From: Lederbergia lenta NBRC 16444
GTDB lineage: Bacteria > Bacillota > Bacilli > Bacillales > Bacillaceae_C
Length of the DNA: 64,000 nt
Assembly: GCF_001591545.1 (NCBI RefSeq)
Contig: NZ_BCVC01000008.1
Span: 35,296-99,295, forward strand
Direction of reading: 5' to 3'
Each line of letters starts with the position of its first letter. The stretch's first letter is position 1. Positions 40,659 through 50,160 of this stretch are shown here, one piece after another. The translations under genes and the position numbers were made by a program. The notes beneath the pieces are model-generated. The model did not search any database. It saw nothing but the letters and a program-made list of their open reading frames with translations, and had not been told where the DNA came from.

Positions 40659-42098
40659 ATGAAACTAAAACCCTTTTTATTATGGACTGTTTTCATTTTC
40701 ATCCTTACTGCCTGTAGTGAAAAAACAGATGATGAAAAAAAACTAGTCTCAAATGAGCCCATCACCCTGGATGACGTAAAGAAGTCTGAAAAAGAAAAGG
40801 AATCCGAAGGAGAAGATGAGAGTGAAAATGGAGTCGAGGAAGAGACTGAAAAACACACGATACCTCAAGACATTGAGCCTGCTCCACTTCCGCAAACATT
40901 AGCTGAATTAGCTGCTTTACCTCCTGGTTATACAGGTCGCCAGTTATTTGGCATTCAAAAGGAAGACCATCAAAAGCTGGATGAATTGACAGCGAATCTG
41001 CCTGATATTTCGGGTGAGCCTACAGAGGCACAGCTTACTCACTATTATAATGAAATATTGGCGGTTTTTCAGCATGATTTTATTGGTCCTGAGGAACTGC
41101 TCGCCAAAATGCGCTTTCAAGCGATAGGTAATCCTGATATTGAAGATCCGCGTATGCAATTTAAAGAAAACTTAAATGTACTTGTTCTGCTAGATGCTTC
41201 TGGAAGTATGAGAAAGGATCTTGGTGGAGAAACACAAATGGCAGCAGCGAAAAAGGCAATTACTAATTTCGTGGAAGGCCTGCCTGCCGAAGCCAATGTT
41301 GGGCTTCGAATATACGGTCATGAAGGTACAGGCAGTGATGCTGATAAAGCCCGTTCATGCGCAAGCAGTGACCTTATCTATTCAATAGGAAAATATAATA
41401 AAGCTGGCTTTCAAACTTCTTTAGAAAAGGCTCAGCCAGCGGGATGGACGCCGATTCAATTGGCGATCAACGAGGCTCAAAAAGATTTAGCAGAATTCAA
41501 AGGAGACCAAAACACGAATATTATTTATTTGGTCAGTGATGGGGTTTCTACTTGTGATGATGATCCAGTAGCCGCTGCCAAACAGCTTTACAAGTCTGAT
41601 ATTACGCCTATTGTCAACGTCATCGGATTTAATGTCGATAACGAAGGACAAAAACAATTAAAAGAAGTAGCGAAAGTAACAGAGGGTACTTACGAAGACG
41701 TACAAAATGCGGAAAGTCTGCAAAACGAGTTAGATCAAATGAAGGAAATTGCAAAAGGCTGGGAAGAATGGAAAAAGCAAAAAGAAACAGATGTAAAACA
41801 TAATTTGGTTAGAAACGATCTTGATATCTTTGTCTATGAATCAAAGGAATACAGAAAAAGAGTGGATGAAGGCAGTCAAATTGGAACAGCATTACAATAT
41901 TTATATCAGGATAGAAAACTAATGACTAGTGAAAGCTATAACTATTTAAGAGAAAAAAATTCTGAATACCATAAATGGATGGATGAAGAATATAAAATAT
42001 TGAAAAAGGAATTAGAAGATCTTAACGAAATGAAGATAGGAGAAGCTCTTCAATTAATCGAAGAAAAGTTTAATCAAAATGTGCAGGGAGATTCCTAA
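40659..42098 (+). CDS. von Willebrand factor A domain lipoprotein, copy 2
   Basis: A 479-residue tandem copy of the preceding gene. Lipobox LTAC with Cys19 and the MIDAS residues D179-A-S-G-S183 are conserved. By eye the first 370 residues are over 90% identical to copy 1, while the last 100 differ far more. The TAAGGAGATATT upstream of the start is also duplicated. The pair may bind distinct partners through the variable end. A terminator overlaps its stop. Confidence 0.88.
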   Translation: MKLKPFLLWTVFIFILTACSEKTDDEKKLVSNEPITLDDVKKSEKEKESEGEDESENGVEEETEKHTIPQDIEPAPLPQTLAELAALPPGYTGRQLFGIQKEDHQKLDELTANLPDISGEPTEAQLTHYYNEILAVFQHDFIGPEELLAKMRFQAIGNPDIEDPRMQFKENLNVLVLLDASGSMRKDLGGETQMAAAKKAITNFVEGLPAEANVGLRIYGHEGTGSDADKARSCASSDLIYSIGKYNKAGFQTSLEKAQPAGWTPIQLAINEAQKDLAEFKGDQNTNIIYLVSDGVSTCDDDPVAAAKQLYKSDITPIVNVIGFNVDNEGQKQLKEVAKVTEGTYEDVQNAESLQNELDQMKEIAKGWEEWKKQKETDVKHNLVRNDLDIFVYESKEYRKRVDEGSQIGTALQYLYQDRKLMTSESYNYLREKNSEYHKWMDEEYKILKKELEDLNEMKIGEALQLIEEKFNQNVQGDS

Positions 42099-42116
42099 TA
42101 TAGGAATCTCTTTTTT
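42088..42116 (+). terminator. Terminator at the end of vWA copy 2
   Basis: GAGATTCCTA pairs perfectly with TAGGAATCTC around ATA, followed by six T. It includes the gene's stop codon. Confidence 0.85.
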
Positions 42117-42474
42117 ACATTGGAATGGAAGGACCCTATCTTAGATGATATATAACGAGCTCTCCAGAGGCATCTGCCACAGGGGTGCTCGTTATCCGTC
42201 ACTAATGTTAGTTACGGTTGAAGCCTCGCTTTAATTTGTTACCTGGCATGAAGGTGTCCACTTCGGCATTATTCAATCATTGCACTAAAGGAAAAGTAGA
42301 TTTACTTAAGGTTTTCGTTAAAGCAAATCAATGCCGGTTAATTTGTATGATGCAACTAACAGGTACTTTTATGCAACTAACCTTCAAAATATGACGGGTC
42401 ATCGATAAACAGCAGACCTGCTTGGGTTTTACGAATATAGTAAGTGTACAAAGCAAAACACGGAGGGAAGACAA
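42117..42474 (+). other. Upstream region of the ABC exporter operon
   Basis: No gene. Holds an inverted repeat ATAACGAGC (42152-42160)/GCTCGTTAT (42187-42195) without a T-run, the phased direct repeat at 42350-42381 and a possible -10 TATAGT at 42436-42441 lacking a good -35, as expected of an activator-dependent promoter. Confidence 0.45.
42350..42381 (+). promoter_or_regulatory. Candidate LytTR-type operator
   Basis: Two exact direct copies of ATGCAACTAAC start at 42350 and 42371, exactly 21 bases apart. LytTR regulators typically bind two 9-bp direct repeats spaced by 12 bases, giving the same 21-base period. The site is about 55 bases upstream of a weak -10, and the operon encodes a LytTR protein. 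The repeat does not closely match any LytTR consensus I know. Confidence 0.5.
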
Positions 42475-43194
42475 ATGGAAATTGTACACGTCAAAAATTT
42501 ACAAAAGGCATATGGAGCGAATCAAGTATTGCGGGGCATTAATTTTAAAGCAGAGGGCGGTGAAATCATCGGTGTCATCGGCAAAAATGGGGCAGGCAAA
42601 TCAACGTTTTTAGAAATACTGATGACGTTAAAGCCTTATAACGATGGAAATGTTTTATTATTCGATAAAGAGCTTCGATCCTTATCCCCCAACGATCTCG
42701 AATCCGTACGAAAAGATATCTCAGCCGTTCTGCAGCCAACACAGTTTTACAAAACGCTGAAGGTCATCGAGTTGCTAAAGCTGTTCAAAGCCTATTATAA
42801 ATCGTCTATCGATATTGAACAGATCATCAACGACTTTAAATTGCAACCGCATCGAAAAAAGTATTTTGATAAATTGTCGGGTGGATGGAAACAAATTGTC
42901 AGTCTGGCAATCGCCTTTTTATCCGAGCCGAAAATGCTCATTTTAGATGAGCCGACGACAGGCCTAGATCCTCATATGCGGAATATGCTTTGGACTTATA
43001 TCACCGATTATAATAAGCGAACGGGAGGAACGGTCATTTTGACGACACATAATATGGACGAAGTTGAACTGTATTGCGATAAGGTGATGCTCTTGAATGA
43101 AGGGGTAAGCGAAGTATTTGATACAACTAATGGCATATTAGCTTCAGGCTATCAATCGATCCATGAATTTTATCTTACGAAAGTATCAGTATAA
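42475..43194 (+). CDS. ABC-2 type exporter ATP-binding protein
   Basis: A 239-residue ATPase. Walker A GKNGAGKST, Q-loop AVLQPTQ, signature LSGGWKQ, Walker B MLILDEPTTGLD and the H-loop TTHNMDE are in order. The signature has Trp where Gln is usual. Pairs with the permease 12 bases downstream. The substrate is unknown; lipid, peptide or antibiotic export is typical of the class. Site GGAGG precedes the ATG. Confidence 0.92.
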   Translation: MEIVHVKNLQKAYGANQVLRGINFKAEGGEIIGVIGKNGAGKSTFLEILMTLKPYNDGNVLLFDKELRSLSPNDLESVRKDISAVLQPTQFYKTLKVIELLKLFKAYYKSSIDIEQIINDFKLQPHRKKYFDKLSGGWKQIVSLAIAFLSEPKMLILDEPTTGLDPHMRNMLWTYITDYNKRTGGTVILTTHNMDEVELYCDKVMLLNEGVSEVFDTTNGILASGYQSIHEFYLTKVSV

Positions 43195-43206
43195 GGGGGA
43201 ATTTTT

Positions 43207-43950
43207 ATGTTAGCGACTCAATTAAAGTACGACCTACTCATGTTTTCACGAGAATTGTTTTACCTGGTATTTACAATTATAGTTCCGCCAGTCACGTATC
43301 TGTTTATGGGAGAGTTATTCGGCGGGGCCACCTATGCGGGTAACTTAAGTTATGCGGAAACATACACACCATCTTTCATCTTATTGATCACTTTCGGCGT
43401 CGTCTTTTTTGCCTTCGGGTTTGACCAAGTGATGAACCGTACGATTGGCGTGGAAAAGCGCATCAGCTTATCACCCGTTCCTAAGAGAACATTATTGCTC
43501 TCAAACATTTTAAAATCAATCATCATTACGAGCTTCGGTTATTTTTTAGTGTTTTTCATCGGTATGATCGCCTATGACCTTTCATTTCAACTATTTAATT
43601 TTGTGCTGTCTTTTGCGACTTTCATGTTGCTGAATGCTACATTGCTCATCTTGTCATCAGCTATCTATTCCATGTTCACGAGCATGAATGGTGCATTGGT
43701 ATTTTCCATCATTATCTTCCAGGTCGGTATGATTACAGGCGGTTTTACAATGCCAATTGATCGAATGCCGAAGTTTGTGCAACTAATAGCTAACGTCAAT
43801 CCGCTCTATCATATGAATCAATTATTCATCACCGTATGGAATGGCAAGTTGCAAATGGATAATAGTTCACTTCTTTCAATCGGTTATATTATTGGCTGTG
43901 TAATGATTTCACTATTGGTCACTCGTTTCGTGAATAAAGTGAGAAAATAA
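43207..43950 (+). CDS. ABC-2 type exporter permease
   Basis: A 247-residue membrane protein with six predicted hydrophobic segments (first near residues 18-35, last near 222-240) and the ABC-2 pattern including the GGFTMPIDRMP loop before the last part. Follows its ATPase closely with site AGGGGGA. Probably forms a homodimer with two ATPase subunits. Confidence 0.9.
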   Translation: MLATQLKYDLLMFSRELFYLVFTIIVPPVTYLFMGELFGGATYAGNLSYAETYTPSFILLITFGVVFFAFGFDQVMNRTIGVEKRISLSPVPKRTLLLSNILKSIIITSFGYFLVFFIGMIAYDLSFQLFNFVLSFATFMLLNATLLILSSAIYSMFTSMNGALVFSIIIFQVGMITGGFTMPIDRMPKFVQLIANVNPLYHMNQLFITVWNGKLQMDNSSLLSIGYIIGCVMISLLVTRFVNKVRK

Positions 43951-44001
43951 GCTCTCAAATGGTACTATATAGAAAGTACCGATTCAGGGGGAATGTACAA
44001 A

Positions 44002-44460
44002 ATGAAAGTTTCATTAGACATTGATAGCGATTATGAAGAAACGAAAGTGACTATCCATTGCTGTGAAATGGATGATTCGATAAAAGAAATTCTTGATTTT
44101 CTAAAGGGGAAGAAGATCGAATTCCTCGTCGGAAAAAATGGGGAGATGCAACATATTTTAAAGCCAGATGGAATTCATTATTTCCACACGGAGAATGAAG
44201 GCGTTGTTGCAGTCACTGCAGAAGGTTCCTTTATGTTGAAAGAGAAATTGTATGAGCTTGAGAAAATGCTCCCTTCCACGAAATTCATCAGGCTATCAAA
44301 GTCAGTCATCGCTAATCTCCATGAGTTAAGCCGTTTCGAAGCCTCTTTTAACGGCACGCTTTGTGTACACTTCAAATCTGGAGCGAAGGAATATGTCTCA
44401 CGAACTTACGTAAGTGGCATTAAGGAAGTACTGAAAATGAATAGGAGGAAAAATGGATGA
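44002..44460 (+). CDS. LytTR-domain transcriptional regulator
   Basis: A 152-residue single-domain regulator. A short N-terminal part precedes a LytTR DNA-binding domain (about 50-147) with HYFHTENEGVVAVTAEGSF and FIRLSKSVIANLHEL. No receiver domain. The ATG at 44002 is placed about 10 bases after GGGGG; the earlier ATG at 43993 sits on the site itself. The following DUF3021 gene overlaps its stop, a common pairing in Firmicutes in which the membrane protein is thought to modulate the regulator. Probably controls the ABC exporter upstream. Confidence 0.87.
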   Translation: MKVSLDIDSDYEETKVTIHCCEMDDSIKEILDFLKGKKIEFLVGKNGEMQHILKPDGIHYFHTENEGVVAVTAEGSFMLKEKLYELEKMLPSTKFIRLSKSVIANLHELSRFEASFNGTLCVHFKSGAKEYVSRTYVSGIKEVLKMNRRKNG

Positions 44461-44867
44461 AAACATTTTTGGTGAGAAGCATATTGGGCATATTTTTCGG
44501 TGCGTTCCTAGCACTTGTTACAATTTTCGCGGTTATTTATTTAGGAGAAAAAGATATGCTAGACTCGGCTGTCCTTGTGAAAAATGCTCTTGGAACTGTT
44601 TTTTGCGGCTGGTTCTTTACAGTGACACCTTTGCTATTTGAAAATGAAAAGTTGACTCTGCCGATACAAACAGCTTTGCATTTCCTATGTGTAGCGGCGC
44701 TCTATTTCATTGCCGCTTTCGTAATTGGCTGGATTCCATTTACGGTAAAGGGCTTTATCGGCATGCTCGGCATATTTATCGTAATCTATGCCATCATTTG
44801 GTTCGCCTTCTTTACTTATTTTAGACAACAAGCGGCTAAATTGAATGAGGGGTTGAATGATTTATAA
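44457..44867 (+). CDS. DUF3021 membrane protein
   Basis: A 136-residue protein with four hydrophobic segments (about 7-30, 44-62, 71-92 and 98-120). This family is regularly encoded right after a LytTR regulator, as here with a 4-base overlap. Function is not established; a sensor or antagonist of the regulator is the usual guess. Confidence 0.82.
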   Translation: MKTFLVRSILGIFFGAFLALVTIFAVIYLGEKDMLDSAVLVKNALGTVFCGWFFTVTPLLFENEKLTLPIQTALHFLCVAALYFIAAFVIGWIPFTVKGFIGMLGIFIVIYAIIWFAFFTYFRQQAAKLNEGLNDL

Positions 44868-45519
44868 TAAATTAACTGCCATTCGCACAATGATGAAATC
44901 ACAAGGTGGCAGTTTGCTAATGAATACTAAGGGAAAAGAAATATAGGTTGATAGGTATATATAAGGGAATTAATTTAAAATATAATGTGTTAATTTTGTG
45001 TTTATAATGAAGGATTCTTCTTGTAAGAGAGGATATCAACAAATTTTTACATCGGATGGTTATTCATATTATTTGTGATTCTGGCGATATGGGATTTAGA
45101 TTTTGCAATCATTGAGATACGATGTTACTTGGAGCATTTCTAGTACTAGAAGCTCTCTCTATACGCCAAATGGTGTGGAACTTAGTAGAGGAGAAAGAAT
45201 TGTAATTGGATTCTATCTTGTCTACTTTTTATGATACTCATTTTAAGACCATGTATAAGGCTGACTTTTCTTCCATAAATAAGAATAATTATTTAACTTA
45301 GAGAATATAGTGCGCATAAATTTACAAAAATTGTATATAAAGATGTATTGTCTATTTTTAAATAGAAGATAATCCCATATAAGTAATGCAAAAGTTTCCT
45401 TTTGATAACCCAGGAACGGGAAAGTTTATTCTAGATTAATATAAATAGGAATTTTGTCGAATGGTAAATTTGGCTAAATAGATTGATAATAATCATAGAC
45501 ATATATAAGGGAGGATTGT
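44868..45519. other. Gene-poor region with a decayed membrane-protein relic
   Basis: 650 bases. An inverted repeat AACTGCCA/TGGCAGTT follows the DUF3021 stop. No intact gene, RNA or clear promoter was found apart from the relic at 45027-45232. Confidence 0.5.
45027..45232 (+). pseudogene. Possible remnant of a small membrane protein
   Basis: One frame reads a hydrophobic stretch (NFYIGWLFILFVILAIWDLD) and, after a one-base shift near 45118, another reads RYDVTWSISSTRSSLYTP up to a second hydrophobic run before TGA. Together they look like a two-segment membrane protein broken by a frameshift. No start codon with a site is seen. Confidence 0.3.
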
Positions 45520-46611
45520 ATGAACAAAATTACCATTAATACGACTTTATTTTTGGCAGTTATTCTAATTTGCTTCTCTTATTCTTCTCAAAAAACTTTT
45601 GCAAATCAAGCATCTTATAAGGTAGGTGCCAGCTCACTTAATGTGAGGATAAAACCGGCTATAGACGCGGAGGTCATTGGTTCATTATCCAATGGAACAC
45701 TTGTAAAAGTATTAGATGTCGAATATGATTGGGCAAAAATTGAGTATAATGGACAAACTGGCTGGATTGCATCTCACTTTTTATTTCAATCTTCCTCATT
45801 TGAAGGAACAACCATTCAAGACAGTTCATCTACATCTGTGACAGTAGCGGCTGATGGGGTTCGCTTAAGAAGTGGTCCAGGAACAGGATTTTCAATAATT
45901 GGCTATACTACATACGGAGATAAATTCAAATTAATAGAATCAAATGGCGAATGGCAACGAGTTCGTTTAGATAATGGAAAATCGGCGTGGATTGCAGGAT
46001 GGCTCGTTACTACATCGGCCCAGGCTACTTCACAGGAAAGTACTCCACAACAAGTAGCAGCTAAAATAAATGAGGCCCTTACCGGACAGACTATCATTAT
46101 TGATGCAGGTCATGGGGGACAGGATCCTGGTGCAATTGGAATAGGGGGAGTGTTTGAGAAAGAGTATACACTTCGCACAGCCCAATTAGTTGTAGAAAAG
46201 CTTAAAAACGCTGGGGCGCATGTAATTATGACGAGGTCCAGTGATGAATACATAAATGTAAATAAAAGGGTGGATATCAGTCGATCATACCCCTCGAGTG
46301 TTTTTATTAGTATCCATTATAATGCTCATGAAAACGCAACTGCTAAAGGTATCGGTACCTATTATTATCATCACTCTGATAAGGAGATTTCATCGGCAAT
46401 ACAGAATCAATTAATTTCACAAACTTTATTACAAGATGATGGTGTCCAATTTGGAGACTTCTATGTATTGCGAAATAACCATCAGCATTCTCTGTTATTA
46501 GAACTTGGCTTTATTACAAATCAACACGACTTATCAGCAATTAAAACACAGAACTATCAACATCAAGTGGCTAATGCAATTACTGAAGGCCTTATAAACT
46601 ATTTCAATTAA
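45520..46611 (+). CDS. Secreted N-acetylmuramoyl-L-alanine amidase with two SH3 domains
   Basis: Cleaves the MurNAc-L-Ala bond in peptidoglycan. The 363-residue protein has a signal peptide (cleavage near residue 28, TFA-NQ), two bacterial SH3 domains (about 31-90 and 105-165) for wall binding and an Amidase_3 catalytic domain (about 190-362). Zinc ligands H198, E213 and H266 and catalytic E328 are present. GGGAGG precedes the ATG. A monocistronic unit with its own terminator. Confidence 0.92.
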   Translation: MNKITINTTLFLAVILICFSYSSQKTFANQASYKVGASSLNVRIKPAIDAEVIGSLSNGTLVKVLDVEYDWAKIEYNGQTGWIASHFLFQSSSFEGTTIQDSSSTSVTVAADGVRLRSGPGTGFSIIGYTTYGDKFKLIESNGEWQRVRLDNGKSAWIAGWLVTTSAQATSQESTPQQVAAKINEALTGQTIIIDAGHGGQDPGAIGIGGVFEKEYTLRTAQLVVEKLKNAGAHVIMTRSSDEYINVNKRVDISRSYPSSVFISIHYNAHENATAKGIGTYYYHHSDKEISSAIQNQLISQTLLQDDGVQFGDFYVLRNNHQHSLLLELGFITNQHDLSAIKTQNYQHQVANAITEGLINYFN

Positions 46612-46630
46612 TTATACAAAGATAATAACG

Positions 46631-46674
46631 AAAGAAGCTAACGCCGTATTACACCAAGGCCGTTAGCTTCTTTT
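46631..46674 (+). terminator. Terminator after the amidase gene
   Basis: AAAGAAGCTAACG pairs with CGTTAGCTTCTTTT across a 17-base loop, ending in T residues. Confidence 0.85.
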
Positions 46675-46836
46675 AATATTGTGATATATAAAATACTTTC
46701 ATATAAATAGGAAAAGGATTCAAGATTGATCTATACATCTATTCAACTAGTGTGCTACAATAGGCACTAATAACCACATCCAAGGTACTGGATTATGTGT
46801 ATATAATCTAGTATGTCCTTGAAGAGGGGGGAGAAG

Positions 46837-48669
46837 ATGAGTGTAAAGAAAAGATTGAATAATTTAATAATCATTATAAGAGAGAGAAGAAAACTAAGAA
46901 AAAGGGGTTCTAAAAATACGAGTAAAGAAACATCCTCAATCGTAACTAGTATGAAGAAAAGTAAGATAGTGAAAAGAGTAAATAATATTGGTATTGCTTA
47001 TAAAATAGGCTTGGCTTTTTTAATAACAATTGCTATTTTCGCTAGTTCTTTAATCCTTGCCTTTAGTCAGGCTTCAGATGTAAGAAATGATTTAGGAAAC
47101 TTAACAATGGAAAGAAAAAAAGCAGATTCGATTGCTGATCTAACCAATTTATTTCGTGCGAAAAATATTGAGATTGCCAACTTTATTTTACAAGATCAAA
47201 AGATTCCACTAAAGGAATATAATTATCTTGTCGAGCAGTTTGAAGAAAGAACAAATGAAGTGAAAGCGCTCGTTGACAGTGAAACAATGGAAACGCTATA
47301 TAAAAACCTCGTATACTATAACGAGCGTATGGACCTTATCTTTTTTTCAGAGATTGTTCCGTTAATTGAAGCAGGGGAACATCAAGAAGCCAATAAAAGC
47401 CTAGCAAAGACGAATAATATTACTTCGAATGCCGTAGTGTCTACAGAACAAATGAATAGGATCATGGAACAAGAGAATAGCAAAATCATGGATAGTGCAA
47501 TCAGCAGCCTCAAACAAAGTATTCATTTGATTACTATATTTTTAGTATTATCTATGGTCATAAGTGTGCTTGTGACGATTATACTTAGTAAAAATATTAA
47601 ATGGAGTTTGTTGAATGTAACAAACACGGCAAACGCTATTGCTGATGGTCAGTTACGAGGTGAATCAAACGTTGTATATGGCAATGATGAGATTGGAAAA
47701 GTTCAAACTGCAATCGCATACATGAGAGAAGAGATTCGTACGGCCATTAAAGCAATTGCTTCTGTATCTCATATTGTCCAAATAAATAGTAACACTCTTA
47801 CGGAAGCTACAGAAAATGTTCAAAACGATACGATGTACTTATCCACTACACTAAATCAGTTGGCATTAGGATCAGAATCTCAAGTTTCATCCACAGATAA
47901 TCTGAGGAAATTTGTGAATCAATTAAATGAGAAGGTAGAAGTGTCTAATACCGAGGGACAGATGATTAAAGAAATTTCTAGAGATGCCGTGACTTTGACA
48001 GATAAGGGTTATGAATATATGAAAGAGTCAGTAGGACAGATGGGGCAAATTCATGATTCTGTACATAATGCTGTATTCAAAGTGGAAAATTTGAATACCC
48101 AGACAAAACAAATTACAAGTTTAATTACAATTATTCAAGAAATAGCGAGCCAGACAAATTTATTATCTTTAAATGCATCTATTGAGGCGGCTAGAGCGGG
48201 TGAATATGGAAAGGGTTTTGCAGTTGTTGCTACGGAAGTTGGAAAGTTGGCGAAAAGGGTAACGGAATCCCTTGATGATATTAAGGAAGTTGTAGATACC
48301 ATTCAAATCGACTCAGCAGATGCGACAAGGACTTTAAAGTTAAGTTATGATCAAGTCCAAATGGGTACAGAACAAATCAAGGTAACTGGTAACACTTTTA
48401 ATGATATTAGACAAACGTTCAACGAAATGGAAAGCCGAATTCAAAGGATAATTTCTTCTGTTGGTGAGGTCAATGAAGAATCGAAGACAATGGAACGTGC
48501 AATAGAAAGTATTTCTACAATATCGCTCCAATCTGCCGCTGGAGTAGAAAACTCTTCTTATGCTATCCAACAAACCCAATCAACGATGGAAAGTTTGACT
48601 GAAGCTGCAAAGGAATTAAAACAATTTGCAAATAAATTAGAAGGAATTATTGATAGATTTAAAATTTAA
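46837..48669 (+). CDS. Methyl-accepting chemotaxis protein
   Basis: A 610-residue receptor from the ATG at 46837 behind AGGGGGG; an upstream in-frame ATG is less likely. A Lys/Arg-rich cytoplasmic N-terminus of about 45 residues is unusually long. Then come TM1 (about 46-70), a helical 4HB-like sensor (to about 225), TM2 (about 228-252), HAMP, and the signalling hairpin with [20 protein letters not shown]. Lies just before an ABC sugar importer, so amino-sugar sensing is possible but unproved. Confidence 0.92.
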   Translation: MSVKKRLNNLIIIIRERRKLRKRGSKNTSKETSSIVTSMKKSKIVKRVNNIGIAYKIGLAFLITIAIFASSLILAFSQASDVRNDLGNLTMERKKADSIADLTNLFRAKNIEIANFILQDQKIPLKEYNYLVEQFEERTNEVKALVDSETMETLYKNLVYYNERMDLIFFSEIVPLIEAGEHQEANKSLAKTNNITSNAVVSTEQMNRIMEQENSKIMDSAISSLKQSIHLITIFLVLSMVISVLVTIILSKNIKWSLLNVTNTANAIADGQLRGESNVVYGNDEIGKVQTAIAYMREEIRTAIKAIASVSHIVQINSNTLTEATENVQNDTMYLSTTLNQLALGSESQVSSTDNLRKFVNQLNEKVEVSNTEGQMIKEISRDAVTLTDKGYEYMKESVGQMGQIHDSVHNAVFKVENLNTQTKQITSLITIIQEIASQTNLLSLNASIEAARAGEYGKGFAVVATEVGKLAKRVTESLDDIKEVVDTIQIDSADATRTLKLSYDQVQMGTEQIKVTGNTFNDIRQTFNEMESRIQRIISSVGEVNEESKTMERAIESISTISLQSAAGVENSSYAIQQTQSTMESLTEAAKELKQFANKLEGIIDRFKI

Positions 48670-48689
48670 TAAAAAAGGGACAAAAACAA

Positions 48690-48718
48690 TTGACCTTTGT
48701 TATAAATTGGTATACTAT
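48690..48718 (+). promoter_or_regulatory. Putative promoter of the first importer operon
   Basis: TTGACC at 48690-48695 and TACTAT at 48713-48718, 17 bases apart; TATACT at 48711 is an alternative -10. The operator-like palindrome follows at once. Confidence 0.5.
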
Positions 48719-48720
48719 CT

Positions 48721-48736
48721 GTATAGACAACTGTAC
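48721..48736 (+). promoter_or_regulatory. Operator-like palindrome, site 1
   Basis: GTATAG-ACAA-CTGTAC, an inverted repeat with one mismatch just downstream of the -10. It contains GTATAGAC, which fits the GTNTANAC pattern of HutC-type GntR regulators. Related sites precede the second importer and the GntR gene. Confidence 0.5.
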
Positions 48737-48773
48737 ATAATTGTCGAGTTTTAAAAAATAAGGGGGATTTATA

Positions 48774-50060
48774 ATGAAAGAGAAAAAGTTTGGTTTTTTA
48801 GTGCTTATCATGTCACTGATGCTTGTGCTCCTAGCTGCTTGTGGTGGAGATAAAACAGGTGGAGACAAAAATAATTCAAATGGAAGCGGTGACACATCCT
48901 CGAAAAAGGATGAGATTAATATCCGCGTTGTTACAACGATGGCTGGAACAGATCCAGCTGGCGAAGTATTTGAAGAGGTATTAAAAGAGTTCCAAAATGA
49001 GAATAAGCATATAAAAATTACGAATGAGTCCCAATCAGCTGATGGTGGAACGATTCGTACAAAAGTTAATACCGACTTTTCTTCCGATAATGAACCAGAG
49101 CTTATGTTTTATTTCAACACAGTTGATGCAGAAGGAATAATTAAAGAGGGCAAGGTTATTGATCTTGAAAACTCTGAAGGTATAAATCTTGATGGCTATA
49201 ATTCGATGTTAGAACAACAAAGAAATGAAGATGGTAAGCTTTATGCAGCTCCACAAACAGGTTTCTATGAAGCATTGTTCGTAAATAAAAAGCTTTTTGA
49301 AGAGCATGGTATTGAACTTCCTACTACTTGGGAATTATACGAAAAGGCGATTGAGGAATTTGCAAAAACTGATATTATCCCAGTTGCTGCTTCAACAGAG
49401 GATTCTTATTATGTAGTTGAGCATTATGCATTAGCTGCAGGTGGAATGGACAATTATGGCGCTGAATTAGCTGATAAAAATCCTAAATGGGCTGAAGGAC
49501 TAGATGTGATAGCTAAGCATGAAAAATTAGGTGCCTTCCCTAAAGATGCGGCTACAATCGATCTTACAATGGCACAGAACTTATTCCACCAAGAACAAGC
49601 GGCCATGATGTTTGAAGGTTCATGGGCGTGGGGTGGAATTAAGGAAGCAGAAATTGCTGATAATGTAACTGTTTTACCAATGCCGATTTTTGGTGACGGG
49701 GAAACTGGTGAATTAGTAGGTGGTGCTTCACAAGGCTGGTTTATCAGCACGAAAGCATTTAACGATGATAAGAAACGCGAAGCTACTGTAGATTTATTTA
49801 ATTTTTTAACATCGGAGGAAACAATATTGCGTATTGCGGAAGCGACAGGTCAAATTCCGGCTAAAGGTCAATTGACAGATGTTGACCCAAATATTGCTGC
49901 TGGCCATGAACTAGTTGCAAAAGCACCAGCTGCAGTTTCTCCAATAAATGACCGTATTAATCCTGAGGCGTTTACTCATATTCGTACAAGTGTACCTGAA
50001 ATCGTAAGTGGTGCAAAAACAGGTGAACAGGTAATTGAAGAAGCAGCTGCAATGGAATAA
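48774..50060 (+). CDS. ABC sugar importer, extracellular solute-binding lipoprotein
   Basis: A 428-residue family 1 binding protein. The signal peptide ends with lipobox LAAC (Cys23 region), followed by a Gly/Asp/Ser linker and the two-lobe fold, with MFEGSWAWGG and LVGGASQGWFIS in typical places. Heads the operon with two permeases, a GH20 enzyme and a lactonase-like gene, so amino-sugar oligosaccharides are the likely ligand. Start ATG behind AAGGGGG. Confidence 0.9.
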   Translation: MKEKKFGFLVLIMSLMLVLLAACGGDKTGGDKNNSNGSGDTSSKKDEINIRVVTTMAGTDPAGEVFEEVLKEFQNENKHIKITNESQSADGGTIRTKVNTDFSSDNEPELMFYFNTVDAEGIIKEGKVIDLENSEGINLDGYNSMLEQQRNEDGKLYAAPQTGFYEALFVNKKLFEEHGIELPTTWELYEKAIEEFAKTDIIPVAASTEDSYYVVEHYALAAGGMDNYGAELADKNPKWAEGLDVIAKHEKLGAFPKDAATIDLTMAQNLFHQEQAAMMFEGSWAWGGIKEAEIADNVTVLPMPIFGDGETGELVGGASQGWFISTKAFNDDKKREATVDLFNFLTSEETILRIAEATGQIPAKGQLTDVDPNIAAGHELVAKAPAAVSPINDRINPEAFTHIRTSVPEIVSGAKTGEQVIEEAAAME

Positions 50061-50096
50061 TCGAGTCTACTAAACTAACACAATGATTATTGTTTT

Positions 50097-50129
50097 ATTG
50101 CTTTGCCGCTGTCATAGCGGTGAAGCAAT
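50097..50129 (+). terminator. Intercistronic hairpin after the binding-protein gene
   Basis: ATTGCTT and CCGCT pair with AGCGG and AAGCAAT around GTCAT, with a TG/TG internal loop. Only short T runs follow. Such stems between binding protein and permease genes commonly lower downstream expression or protect the upstream mRNA. Confidence 0.55.
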
Positions 50130-50160
50130 TTCTAATATGAAGTAAGAGAAGGAGTTTCCC

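Noticed and set aside
42152..42195. Inverted repeat ATAACGAGC/GCTCGTTAT as a terminator or mobile-element end
   Set aside because: No T-run, no target duplication and no transposase nearby; left as an unexplained repeat within the intergenic note.
43961..43980. Inverted repeat GGTACT/AGTACC between the ABC permease and LytTR genes as a terminator
   Set aside because: Only 6 bp and no T-run follows; not listed.
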